Assembly (NCBI GenBank): GCA_019359615.1
Contig: JAHHHA010000008.1
Span: forward strand, 124,001 to 188,000
Source: Cyanosarcina radialis HA8281-LM2
Lineage (GTDB): Bacteria > Cyanobacteriota > Cyanobacteriia > Cyanobacteriales > CCAP-1448
Direction of reading: 5' to 3'
DNA: 64,000 nt
Made by a program: the position numbers and the translations under genes
Notes under the pieces: generated by a model
Told to the model about the DNA's origin: nothing
Seen by the model: only the letters and a program-made list of their open reading frames with translations
Databases searched by the model: none
Shown here: positions 55,359-63,365 of the stretch, piece after piece
Numbering within the stretch: position 1 is the stretch's first letter
Layout: each line of letters opens with the position of its first letter

Positions 55359-55994
55359 ATGAATCCTCATCGAGCTTCGCCGTTCGCCACGAAAACTTGG
55401 CAAGAAATTGACTTATTTTTTATGCAGCAAGGAAGTGTTTTTGAGGCTCTTAAAAGACTTGACGAGCGTTTGGAGCAATTAGGAATTAGCTATGCCGTCC
55501 TGGGAGGAATGGCTCTAGTCCTTCACGGCTATCGGCGGCTCACTGAAGATGTCGATCTGCTTTTGACTCCAGAGGGACTAAATCGATTTCAGCAGCAGTT
55601 GGAAGGGCGCGGGTATGTTAAAGCTTTTCCAGGCGCACAAAAAACCTTTAGAGACACAGCTACAGGAATTCGAGTAGAAATTATTACAACTGGAGAGTTT
55701 CCGGGAGATGGTCAACCCAAAGCTGTCGATTTTCCCGATCCAAGTGCAGTAGCGATCGAACTAGAAGGAATTCAGGTAGTCAATTTGCAGACCTTAATCG
55801 AACTCAAACTCGCTTCTGGGCTATCGGCTCCCGATCGACTCAAGGACTTAGCCGACGTACAGGAATTGATTCGAGTTTTACAGCTAGACCGAGAGAGCGC
55901 TTCTCAGCTAGATCCTTCCGTTCGATCGGAGTATCTGCGTCTTTGGTCGGCGGTAGATAGCGCCCGTCAGCGCAATCTGGACTGGGAAAGATAG
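55359..55994 (+). CDS. Nucleotidyltransferase-fold protein (AbiEii-like)
   Basis: A 211-residue protein. The MNT-type core is YAVLGGMALVLHGYRRLTED followed by DVDLLL near residues 44-66, with the usual Gly-Gly and Asp-x-Asp. The remainder (VRVEIITTGEFPGDG and a helical end) fits AbiEii/HEPN-partner proteins. It could be a toxin-like or tRNA-modifying enzyme; no HEPN or AbiEi partner lies beside it. The start may be ATG 55359 or an internal ATG at 55422. Confidence 0.75.
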   Translation: MNPHRASPFATKTWQEIDLFFMQQGSVFEALKRLDERLEQLGISYAVLGGMALVLHGYRRLTEDVDLLLTPEGLNRFQQQLEGRGYVKAFPGAQKTFRDTATGIRVEIITTGEFPGDGQPKAVDFPDPSAVAIELEGIQVVNLQTLIELKLASGLSAPDRLKDLADVQELIRVLQLDRESASQLDPSVRSEYLRLWSAVDSARQRNLDWER

Positions 55995-56175
55995 TTCGCG
56001 TTATTTCATATGTTTAAGAATTTATTAAGACACGTAAAGACAAATCAAACTTGATTGCACATTCTGCCTTTTCTAGTGAGGCAGTGCTAACTTTATAAAT
56101 AGATACCAAGAACGAGCGACAAACATCCAAAACAGGAGGATAACTTCTAAAGATTGTCAGGGTTACGTGAAGTTT

Positions 56176-56387
56176 GGTATCTCCGGTCTGTAACCCAAAC
56201 GCAGCGATCGCCAACCTAAATAGAGGTGAAAATCAGAGCCTTTGTGGTTAGCGGGTATCATCTACCAATCTAAAACAGATAAGATGAAGCGGCGTTAATT
56301 GTCCACCTTAGTCGTTGATTAATTGTTAACTAATCTAAATTGTGTTTTTATCGAAACCCGGTCACCTCGATCGGGTTTCAACTTTTT
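56176..56387 (+). ncRNA. Candidate small RNA 1, ended by a terminator
   Basis: No ORF is supported in 55995-56898. This unit begins with GGTATCTCCGGTCTGTAACC and ends in a hairpin GAAACCCG...CGGGTTTC followed by TTTTT (56353-56387). The start box recurs at 56523. The 5' end is arbitrary. It may instead be a 3' untranslated region of the nucleotidyltransferase gene. Confidence 0.4.
56353..56387 (+). terminator. Rho-independent terminator
   Basis: Eight-bp stem GAAACCCG/CGGGTTTC with an 11-base loop, then a T5 run. Confidence 0.7.
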
Positions 56388-56522
56388 CAGACCTCAAATT
56401 AGTTTCAAATTATAGATTGTAAATTTTGGTAAACAGCTAACTACAATTAAAAGCGATCGTGTTAGTTTAATAACAGATACCTAAACGTTAACAAAAAACG
56501 GAAAAACCAAGAGCAAAGACAA

Positions 56523-56777
56523 GGTATCTCCAGTCTGAAGCTCAAGCGCAGTGGTAACTACAGCAAAGCCAAAAAAGTGGCAGAACGCTCAAAAAAGTTA
56601 GAGCAGTAGCCAAACTTAAGGTCTAGAAAGATGTGCGCGATGTTGAAGTTAGAGCCAAAAGCTGCGAGAAGTGCAAACCTCTAGTTGTCGATTGTTGATT
56701 AGTAAAAAGTTAACTCGTTGAACGATATACAGTTTGTTCTTATGATGGGTCTAATCTCCTAAGATTAGACCCATTTT
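56523..56777 (+). ncRNA. Candidate small RNA 2, ended by a terminator
   Basis: Begins with GGTATCTCCAGTCTGAAGCT, which matches the first unit at 24 of 29 aligned bases (56176-56204 vs 56523-56551). Both units are also preceded by AGATACC(A/T)A(A/G) and contain a late GTTGATTA box (near 56313 and 56692). Ends at the hairpin of 56747-56777. Confidence 0.4.
56747..56777 (+). terminator. Rho-independent terminator, 11-bp stem
   Basis: GGGTCTAATCT (56747-56757), loop CCTA, AGATTAGACCC (56762-56772), then ATTTT. Confidence 0.8.
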
Positions 56778-56830
56778 AAGTTTTAAAGGTGTTCGATCGC
56801 CAATATTCGCAGGCCGATTTAGGAGTGTCG

Positions 56831-56879
56831 TAGGTTGGGTTGAGCTTGCGAAACCCAACGGACCCAACGAAACCCAACC
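56831..56879. repeat. TAGGTTGGGTT...AACCCAAC repeat
   Basis: Inverted repeat with an extra AACCCAAC copy, a common type of cyanobacterial intergenic repeat. Lies just downstream of the methyltransferase stop. Confidence 0.6.
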
Positions 56880-56898
56880 GTGAATGCTAATCTAGTTT

Positions 56899-57816
56899 CT
56901 AAATTGCCTGGGCAATTATAGTCCTGTGTCTGGGACTGTTAGGGGTAATACTGGGTGAGGCGAAACCAGTTTCAGTTAATGCTCGATCGACATCTAAACT
57001 GAAATATTCATCTAAGTAAGGCTCGGTACTCTTGAGTAAAGTCAAGATGTAAGGGGGCATTTTGGCAAAAACTTCCGATCGCGGATTCATATCCATAATT
57101 GCCAAGTGACCTCCCGGACGGAGCAAACGTCTGGCTTCGCGGAAAATTTGCTCGGTTGCCGATTGAGGCAATTCGTGACAAACCAGGCATAGGGAAACTA
57201 AATCAAAAGATCGATCGAGCAATCGAGTATCTTCGCCAGCGGCGTGAACCCAATCGATGGATAAGCCTTGCTGTTGAGAGCGATATTGCGCCACAGCTAG
57301 AAAGTAAGGCGATAAATCTAAACCTGTGATTTGGGCTTGAGGGTAAGTAGCTTGCAAAGCAAACGTACTCATCCCCACACTGCAACCGAGATCGAGGATG
57401 TTTTGAGGAGCAAGAGAAATTTGGCTGGTGAGAACGTCGTGGTAGCTCTGGCGCAGCTTGTCATCTCCTTTAGCGCCAGCCCCAGTCCAGATATTGGCAT
57501 GAACGGCGCGGGCAGCTACTTCAACTTCAAAGGCTGCTTCCCAACTGAGATTGCCGCGATCGTAAGCATGAAAAGAGCAACAATAGTAGTTTGGGTATAT
57601 AAGTTGGGGATTTTCCACGCTCTTGAGGCTGCTTTCCCATTCCAGGGCACGCAGCGTCTCTACTTCTTTCCTCCAAGGTACGCCGATTTTTTCCGCCCGG
57701 TTAATCATCATTTTTCGAGCTTGGTGCTTGGCTAAATTGGCTAAAGGAGCGATACCTAGTACGACGTTAACTAAGCGAGAAGCTAATCCAGGGGTAGTAT
57801 TGACAGCGGTAGTCAT
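56899..57816 (-). CDS. Class I SAM-dependent methyltransferase
   Basis: A 305-residue protein. The SAM-binding motif is LDLGCSVGMSTFAL near 142, with motif II (VHAAGEDTRLL), LVSLCLVCHELP and the post-motif LRPGGHLAIMDMN. The N-terminal 100 residues are helical with no match I recognise. Substrate is unknown. The start codon at 57816 is directly preceded by about nine copies of an 8-bp repeat, and no normal ribosome-binding site is seen. Confidence 0.87.
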   Translation of the reverse strand: MTTAVNTTPGLASRLVNVVLGIAPLANLAKHQARKMMINRAEKIGVPWRKEVETLRALEWESSLKSVENPQLIYPNYYCCSFHAYDRGNLSWEAAFEVEVAARAVHANIWTGAGAKGDDKLRQSYHDVLTSQISLAPQNILDLGCSVGMSTFALQATYPQAQITGLDLSPYFLAVAQYRSQQQGLSIDWVHAAGEDTRLLDRSFDLVSLCLVCHELPQSATEQIFREARRLLRPGGHLAIMDMNPRSEVFAKMPPYILTLLKSTEPYLDEYFSLDVDRALTETGFASPSITPNSPRHRTIIAQAI

Positions 57817-57819
57817 GAA

Positions 57820-57896
57820 GGGAGATGGGGAGATGGGGAGATGGGGAGATGGGGAGATGGGGAGATGGGGAGATGGGGAGATGGGGAGATGGGGAG
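57820..57896. repeat. 8-bp tandem repeat, about nine copies (GGGGAGAT)
   Basis: Uninterrupted array 3 bases from the methyltransferase start. In the mRNA it reads as a C/U-rich leader (CCCCAUCU repeats). Same unit occurs in SNF2, mutL and PP2C genes. Confidence 0.88.
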
Positions 57897-57971
57897 CAGA
57901 GGGGCTAAGGAGCAGAAAAGCAAAGGGGAAAATTAACTACTGACAACTGAAATTCTACCTTCTGAACTTCT

Positions 57972-57999
57972 GTTGGCGCAGCCTGCGCTCGGCGCATAC
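57972..57999. repeat. Dispersed element copy (TGTTGGCGCAGCCTGCGCTC...)
   Basis: Its reverse complement is the same as 63094-63122, including flanking AGTTCAG bases. Confidence 0.75.
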
Positions 58000-58013
58000 T
58001 CCTGAACTTCTAA

Positions 58014-58307
58014 TTATGCTTTGCCGCTTCTAATCATCCAACCAAGGACTCCGCCTATAGTGCCGCTAAATATCGAACTGATGACAGCGGTAACGACTAT
58101 TAATCCGACTTGCTTCCAGTTTTTTAATTCTCCCACCTTTTCGGCTAAGTCTGGGATTTTAGCCATTGCAGGTCGCCACTCATCCAAACGGGTTTCGACG
58201 ATCGTGAGACGATTTTCAATGGCGGTCAACCGCTTGTTATTGTCTTCTCTAAAAGCGACAATCAAATCTTTTAATTCTTTTAGATCTGATTCAGTTACAG
58301 TTGTCAT
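58014..58307 (-). CDS. Small coiled-coil protein with C-terminal membrane helix
   Basis: A 97-residue protein. Residues 5-50 form a coiled coil (LKELKDLIVAFREDNNKRL; IENRLTIVETRLDEW), and 68-95 form a hydrophobic helix (GLIVVTAVISSIFSGTIGGV) with Gly-rich pattern. It resembles small tail-anchored coiled-coil proteins found widely in cyanobacteria. No specific function is known. Confidence 0.7.
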   Translation of the reverse strand: MTTVTESDLKELKDLIVAFREDNNKRLTAIENRLTIVETRLDEWRPAMAKIPDLAEKVGELKNWKQVGLIVVTAVISSIFSGTIGGVLGWMIRSGKA

Positions 58308-58528
58308 TATTTTGTTATCTAATAAATTTAAGTTTTTTAGAGGTTCCCTGTTTCCTAGTTTCCCTCATTGACTTTAGTTTTGTCCAACTGCTGCAATACC
58401 TATACCAGTTGACTGAGCCGATCGCCTGCTATAGGCCATAAGCTGTTATCAGGAACGGACAATATCTGCCTTGGCGATCGCGCCGCCGTTCCCTTGTAGC
58501 TAGAGAGCGCGATCGATATTTGGAGAAA

Positions 58529-61500
58529 ATGGGAATTTTACACGGTAGTTGGGTAGATAAAACTGAAAATGCTTACTTATTTATTTGGGGGGAAACCTGG
58601 CGGCGAATTACTCAAGCTCCTGCCGATCGATCCGAGAAATTACCATTGCATCCTCTAGCGATGACGCGGGAAGAGTTAATTTCTTTCTTGGCTACCCAAA
58701 AGATCGCGACAGAGAAATTGCTCGCAGCAGGTAAACCAACAGGCGATCGAGCGATAGAAAGATGGACGACAGAAACTATCGCCCTTCCCACAGTAGAAAC
58801 AGGTGAATCGGCTTCCCCGCTCTACTCTGCTAGCCTGACTGATGACGCTACAACTTCCTTGTCTTTGCAGCTTTGGGAAGTTGAAGGATTTTGTCTTCAT
58901 CCCCTAGAGGCGATCGAATTTTTGCGATTGCTACCCCTCGGCTCTTTTCAGGAAAGCAACATCAATATTGGTGGAGATTTGCGCTTTTGGGTTCACGTCT
59001 GCCGCTGGACTTTAGATTTACTGGCGCGGGGTAAATTTCTGCCAGGATTGCATCGGCAGTCAGACGGTGCTTTCGTCGCCATTTGGCAACCTTTATTGGA
59101 TAGCACTATCGATCGAACTCGGCTAGAAAAATTCGCTGAAATTATGCCTGCTGCTTGTCGCGCTTATGGAGAGGGGGAGAAGGGGAGAGGGAGATGGGGA
59201 GATGGGGAGATGGGGAGATGGGGAGAGAGGGAAGACAAGGGGAGCAGTTCTAAACTTATAAACTCCGAATTCCGAATTCCGAACTCCGAACTATATTTGC
59301 TATTGAGTTTTTTGAGGGGTGCGATCGATGCGCAAGTTCGTTCTTGGATAACTAACCAAGCTTTACCATCATCGGACGGCAGGGCACTCAGCGAGTGGCT
59401 GAACGCTCTTGGTAAGTTATCGCCTACAGGTTTTGCCCTTGCTAGCTCTACGCCCTCAGATCTAGAACGCTTAGAGTCGGTGTTGCAAGCTTGGGCGATG
59501 CCATTGCAGGAACATTTAATCGATCCTGCTTCCCAAGGGTTAGGGCAAAATCGATTTCGCACTTGCTTTGAGCTTCAACCGCCCGCTGCGGGTGAAACTG
59601 ATTGGAATTTAAAGTATGGTTTGCAAGCAGTTGACAATCCAGATTTCTTGGTAGACGCTGCCGAAATTTGGCAGCATCCGATCGAATCTTGGGAAGATCG
59701 GGGAAGAACGATCGCTCGTCCGCAAGAGACGTTTCTCAAGGGTTTGGGGTTGGCTTTGCGGCTGTATCCGAGAATCGAAGAGAGCTTGCAACAGCCGCAA
59801 CCGCAGAGTTGTCGCCTGGATGCGATCGCAGCTTACGAATTTGTCAGAGGCACGGCTTGGCGCTTGCAAGATAACGGTTTGGGGGTAGTGATGCCCCCTA
59901 GCTTGATGCCTGGAACTAGTTCTAGTGGCAAGTTAGGGCTAAAGATCGAGGCAGATGTCGCCGACAGCAAGGGACGATTGGGCTTGCAGAGCTTGCTGAA
60001 ATTCAACTTACAATTAGCGATCGGCGATCGCACGGTTTCTAAAAAAGAATTCGATCGCTTGATGGCACTCAAAACCCCACTGGTAGAAGTTAACGGTGAG
60101 TGGATCGCGCTCCAACCTCAAGACGTTCGGGCTGCTGAAGCGATCTTAGCCATTCGTCCAGAGCAATTGTCTTTGTCGGTAGAAGATGCTTTGCGCTTGA
60201 GTACGGGCGATAGCAAGACGATCGAAAAACTACCAGTTGTCAGTTTTGCCGCTTCTGGAGTGCTAGAGGAAATAATTAATCACCTAACTAATAATCAGGC
60301 GATCGCTGCGATCGAACCACCTGAAAGTTTTCGCGGGCAGTTGCGCCCCTATCAAGCGCGAGGGGCGGGATGGTTGAGTTTTCTGGAACGATGGGGCTTG
60401 GGCGCTTGTCTGGCGGACGATATGGGATTGGGAAAAACCGTGCAGTTCATTGCTTTTATGCTGTATTTACAAGAGCAGAAAGCACTAGAAAACCCGACTT
60501 TAATCGTTTGTCCGACTTCAGTATTAGGTAACTGGGAACGAGAAATCAAGAAATTCGGGCCGACGCTCAAAACTTTAGTACATCACGGCGACAAACGTGC
60601 CAAAGGCAAGGAATTTGCTAAAGCTATTAAAGGCAAAGATTTAATTATTAGCAGCTACTCGTTAGCTTATCGAGATGCCAAAACTCTAGAAAGTATTTCT
60701 TGGCAAGGAATAGTTTTAGATGAGGCCCAGAATATCAAAAACTCAGAAGCCAAACAGTCGCAAGCGATCCGTCAGCTATCGGCATCATTTCGGATCGCTT
60801 TAACTGGAACTCCGGTAGAAAATCGCTTATCGGAACTTTGGTCTATTTTAGATTTTCTCAATCCAGGATATTTGGGCAATCGTCAATTCTTTCAGCGACG
60901 GTTTGCCATGCCGATCGAAAAATATGGCGATACTGCTTCTTTAAGAACGCTGCGATCTCTAGTACAACCTTTCATCTTACGCCGTCTAAAGACCGATCGC
61001 ACTATCATTCAAGATTTACCCGACAAGCAGGAAATGAATGTATTTTGCGGTCTGACGGCGGAGCAAGCGGCACTGTATCAAAAAAATGTCGATGAATCTT
61101 TAGCCGCCATTGAAGAGTCAGAGGGTATCCAACGGCGAGGACTAATTTTAACCTTGCTGATGAAACTCAAACAAATCTGCAATCATCCCGCCCATTTTTT
61201 AAAAGAAAATACCTTAGTAAGTTCCCAAAGATCGGGCAAGTTACAACGATTAGAAGAAATGTTAGAAGAAATCGTTGCTGAAGGCGATCGCGCTTTGATA
61301 TTCACTCAATTTGCCGAAATGGGCAAACTGCTACAACCTTATCTACAAAAGCAACTAGGCGAGGAAACTTTATTTTTATATGGTGCTACTCGCAAACCGC
61401 AACGCGAAGAAGCGATCGATCGATTTCAAAACGATCCGACAGGTCCAAAAATATTTATTTTGTCCTTAAAAGCTGGCGGTACGGGATTGAATTTGACGCG

Positions 61501-61780
61501 AGCCAATCACGTCTTTCACTTCGATCGCTGGTGGAATCCGGCAGTAGAAAATCAAGCCACCGATCGAGTATTTCGGATCGGACAAACTCGCAACGTCCAG
61601 GTACATAAATTTGTTTGCAGTGGCACTTTAGAAGAAAAAATCAATGAGACGATCGAAAGTAAAAAGCAGTTAGCAGGCCAAACTGTAGATGCTGGCGAGC
61701 AGTGGTTAACTGAAATGGATACAGACAAATTGCGGAGCTTGCTATTACTCGATCGATCGGCCGCGATCGATGAAGAATAG
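58529..61780 (+). CDS. SNF2-family helicase (DEAD/DEAH type)
   Basis: A 1083-residue protein from ATG 58529 (MGILHGSWVDKTENAYLF). The N-terminal half is the SNF2-associated domain of bacterial members. Helicase motifs are DDMGLGKTVQF (Walker A), LIVCPTSVLGNWERE, VLDEAQNIKN (DEAQ in place of DEAH), LTGTPVENRL, LSLKAGGTGLNL and ATDRVFRIGQTRNVQVHKF. It remodels DNA-protein complexes using ATP. A low-complexity stretch near residues 214-235 (RGRWGDGEMGRWGE) comes from an 8-bp DNA repeat. Complete in the window. Confidence 0.93.
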   Translation: MGILHGSWVDKTENAYLFIWGETWRRITQAPADRSEKLPLHPLAMTREELISFLATQKIATEKLLAAGKPTGDRAIERWTTETIALPTVETGESASPLYSASLTDDATTSLSLQLWEVEGFCLHPLEAIEFLRLLPLGSFQESNINIGGDLRFWVHVCRWTLDLLARGKFLPGLHRQSDGAFVAIWQPLLDSTIDRTRLEKFAEIMPAACRAYGEGEKGRGRWGDGEMGRWGEREDKGSSSKLINSEFRIPNSELYLLLSFLRGAIDAQVRSWITNQALPSSDGRALSEWLNALGKLSPTGFALASSTPSDLERLESVLQAWAMPLQEHLIDPASQGLGQNRFRTCFELQPPAAGETDWNLKYGLQAVDNPDFLVDAAEIWQHPIESWEDRGRTIARPQETFLKGLGLALRLYPRIEESLQQPQPQSCRLDAIAAYEFVRGTAWRLQDNGLGVVMPPSLMPGTSSSGKLGLKIEADVADSKGRLGLQSLLKFNLQLAIGDRTVSKKEFDRLMALKTPLVEVNGEWIALQPQDVRAAEAILAIRPEQLSLSVEDALRLSTGDSKTIEKLPVVSFAASGVLEEIINHLTNNQAIAAIEPPESFRGQLRPYQARGAGWLSFLERWGLGACLADDMGLGKTVQFIAFMLYLQEQKALENPTLIVCPTSVLGNWEREIKKFGPTLKTLVHHGDKRAKGKEFAKAIKGKDLIISSYSLAYRDAKTLESISWQGIVLDEAQNIKNSEAKQSQAIRQLSASFRIALTGTPVENRLSELWSILDFLNPGYLGNRQFFQRRFAMPIEKYGDTASLRTLRSLVQPFILRRLKTDRTIIQDLPDKQEMNVFCGLTAEQAALYQKNVDESLAAIEESEGIQRRGLILTLLMKLKQICNHPAHFLKENTLVSSQRSGKLQRLEEMLEEIVAEGDRALIFTQFAEMGKLLQPYLQKQLGEETLFLYGATRKPQREEAIDRFQNDPTGPKIFILSLKAGGTGLNLTRANHVFHFDRWWNPAVENQATDRVFRIGQTRNVQVHKFVCSGTLEEKINETIESKKQLAGQTVDAGEQWLTEMDTDKLRSLLLLDRSAAIDEE
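59191..59225. repeat. 8-bp tandem repeat inside the SNF2 gene
   Basis: About four copies of GGGGAGAT, translated in frame. A change in copy number not divisible by three would shift the SNF2 frame. Confidence 0.75.
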
Positions 61781-61909
61781 CCTGGAGGATGTTGGGATGT
61801 TCGATCGAAAAGACGATTCAATTTATCTACAAAAGAGGCTTGAGGCTTTCGTTAAGCAATGGCACGGACACGGCAAACCTTAGTTTGGCATCGAATCCGA
61901 CAAACTCCA

Positions 61910-63070
61910 TTACATCTCTTTGATTTTGGAAAAGTTTTCAAACCAGCCGCGCCGCCAGAAAAAGTAGAATAAGCCAGAGGAAATCGCTAGCATCGCAACG
62001 ATACAAAGCGGATAACCAAAATACCAGTTTAGTTCTGGCATATTCCAGGGAGATCTTTCAGTATTGAAGTTCATCCCGTAGATGCCCGCCACAAAAGTGA
62101 GGGGAATAAAAATAGTAGAAATTACCGTCAGAATTTTCATAATTTCATTCATTCGATTCCCTACTGAAGATAGATAAACATCCATTAAACCAGCAGCTAG
62201 TTCGCGGTAAGTTTCTACCATATCCATAACTTGGACGGTGTGATCGTAGCAATCTCGCAAGTAAACTCTGACTTCTTGCCCGATTAGAGGGCTACCATCT
62301 CGAATTAAAGAATTAATCGCATCTCTCTGCGGCCAAATAGCACGGCGAAGGTCGAGCAAATCTCTTCTAATTTTATAGATTTTGTTTAAAGTTTTAGGTG
62401 TAGGTTCGGCTATGACTTCAGTTTCTAGCTCTTCTATTTGCTCGCCAAAAGCTTCTAAAACTGGAAAAAAACCATCAATAATGGAATCGATTAAAGTATA
62501 AGCCAAATAATCCGCCTTTTGCTTGCGAATGATTCCTTTATTATGGCGAATGCGATCGCGTACCGATTTAAAACAATCGTATTTTTCCTCTTCCTGAACG
62601 GTTAGCAGGTAATTTTTCTCTAAAATAAAACTAACTTGTTCTTTATAAAAACCGTTCCCATCTGGTTTGGGCGTTACCATCCAGGTAATAATCACCAATT
62701 GATCTTCATAGTCTTCTACTTTTGGTCTTTGGGGAACGTTAACTACATCTTCTTGCACCAAGGGATGTAGATCGAACACCTTGGCTAATCCCTGCCAAGT
62801 GCGTTGGTTGCCCAAACTCATAATGTCTACCCAAGAAACCGACTCCGTATCCAAATACGGAGCGCAATCTTCAGGAGTTGCTAATTCGTGGCGAACGGCA
62901 GTAGTTTCGTTGTAGTCGATTAAGATAATTTTGGGCGGTGGTGCATCTGCTTTCAGGTTCAGGGTTCCTGGCAAACTTCCTGGTTCGTCGTAGAAGTAAT
63001 CGACGCGAGAATCATCATCTGTTGGGGTTGATGTGACTGCACGAGATAATGGGAGACGAGTTTGGGACAT
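61910..63070 (-). CDS. corA: CorA family magnesium/cobalt transporter
   Basis: A 386-residue CorA. The C-terminal two membrane helices carry the signature YGMNFNTERSP (GMN) near residue 334, preceded by ISTIFIPLTFVAGI and followed by LCIVAMLAISSGLFYFFWRR. The N-terminal cytosolic domain is of usual length. CorA proteins are homopentameric Mg2+ channels. Starts at ATG 63070, near a dispersed repeat. Confidence 0.93.
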   Translation of the reverse strand: MSQTRLPLSRAVTSTPTDDDSRVDYFYDEPGSLPGTLNLKADAPPPKIILIDYNETTAVRHELATPEDCAPYLDTESVSWVDIMSLGNQRTWQGLAKVFDLHPLVQEDVVNVPQRPKVEDYEDQLVIITWMVTPKPDGNGFYKEQVSFILEKNYLLTVQEEEKYDCFKSVRDRIRHNKGIIRKQKADYLAYTLIDSIIDGFFPVLEAFGEQIEELETEVIAEPTPKTLNKIYKIRRDLLDLRRAIWPQRDAINSLIRDGSPLIGQEVRVYLRDCYDHTVQVMDMVETYRELAAGLMDVYLSSVGNRMNEIMKILTVISTIFIPLTFVAGIYGMNFNTERSPWNMPELNWYFGYPLCIVAMLAISSGLFYFFWRRGWFENFSKIKEM

Positions 63071-63093
63071 AAAAAAGAATGCAGAAGTTCAGG

Positions 63094-63122
63094 AGTATGC
63101 GCCGAGCGCAGGCTGCGCCAAC
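63094..63122. repeat. Dispersed element copy upstream of corA
   Basis: AGTATGCGCCGAGCGCAGGC followed by TGCGCCAAC. Inverted counterpart of 57972-57999. Confidence 0.75.
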
Positions 63123-63365
63123 AGAAGTTCAGAATGTAGAGACGCGCTATGGCGCGTTTTTAAAGGAGTTCAGTTGTAGGGGCGGGTTTTGCCAAAAACT
63201 CCAGCCGCACACCAATTCAATCCTAAATCAAACCTGCCACACCATCAATCTCAGTGAAAATTAGAAGTTCAGGATTTCTAGGGGCAAAGCATTTGGGCGA
63301 TCGCATATCGGTTAGACTTAAAAATTTATTACCAAATGCTTTGCCCGCAGGTGGAGTTCGCGGTA

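Noticed and set aside
56014-56214. 66-residue minus-strand ORF
   Set aside because: It covers the start of a candidate small RNA and has no recognisable domain; overlapping signals favour RNA or noise.
57820-57896. Possible CRISPR array
   Set aside because: Unit is 8 bp with no spacers; it is a simple tandem repeat.
63079-63264. 61-residue plus-strand ORF upstream of corA
   Set aside because: Built mostly from dispersed repeat sequence; no domain and no conserved look.
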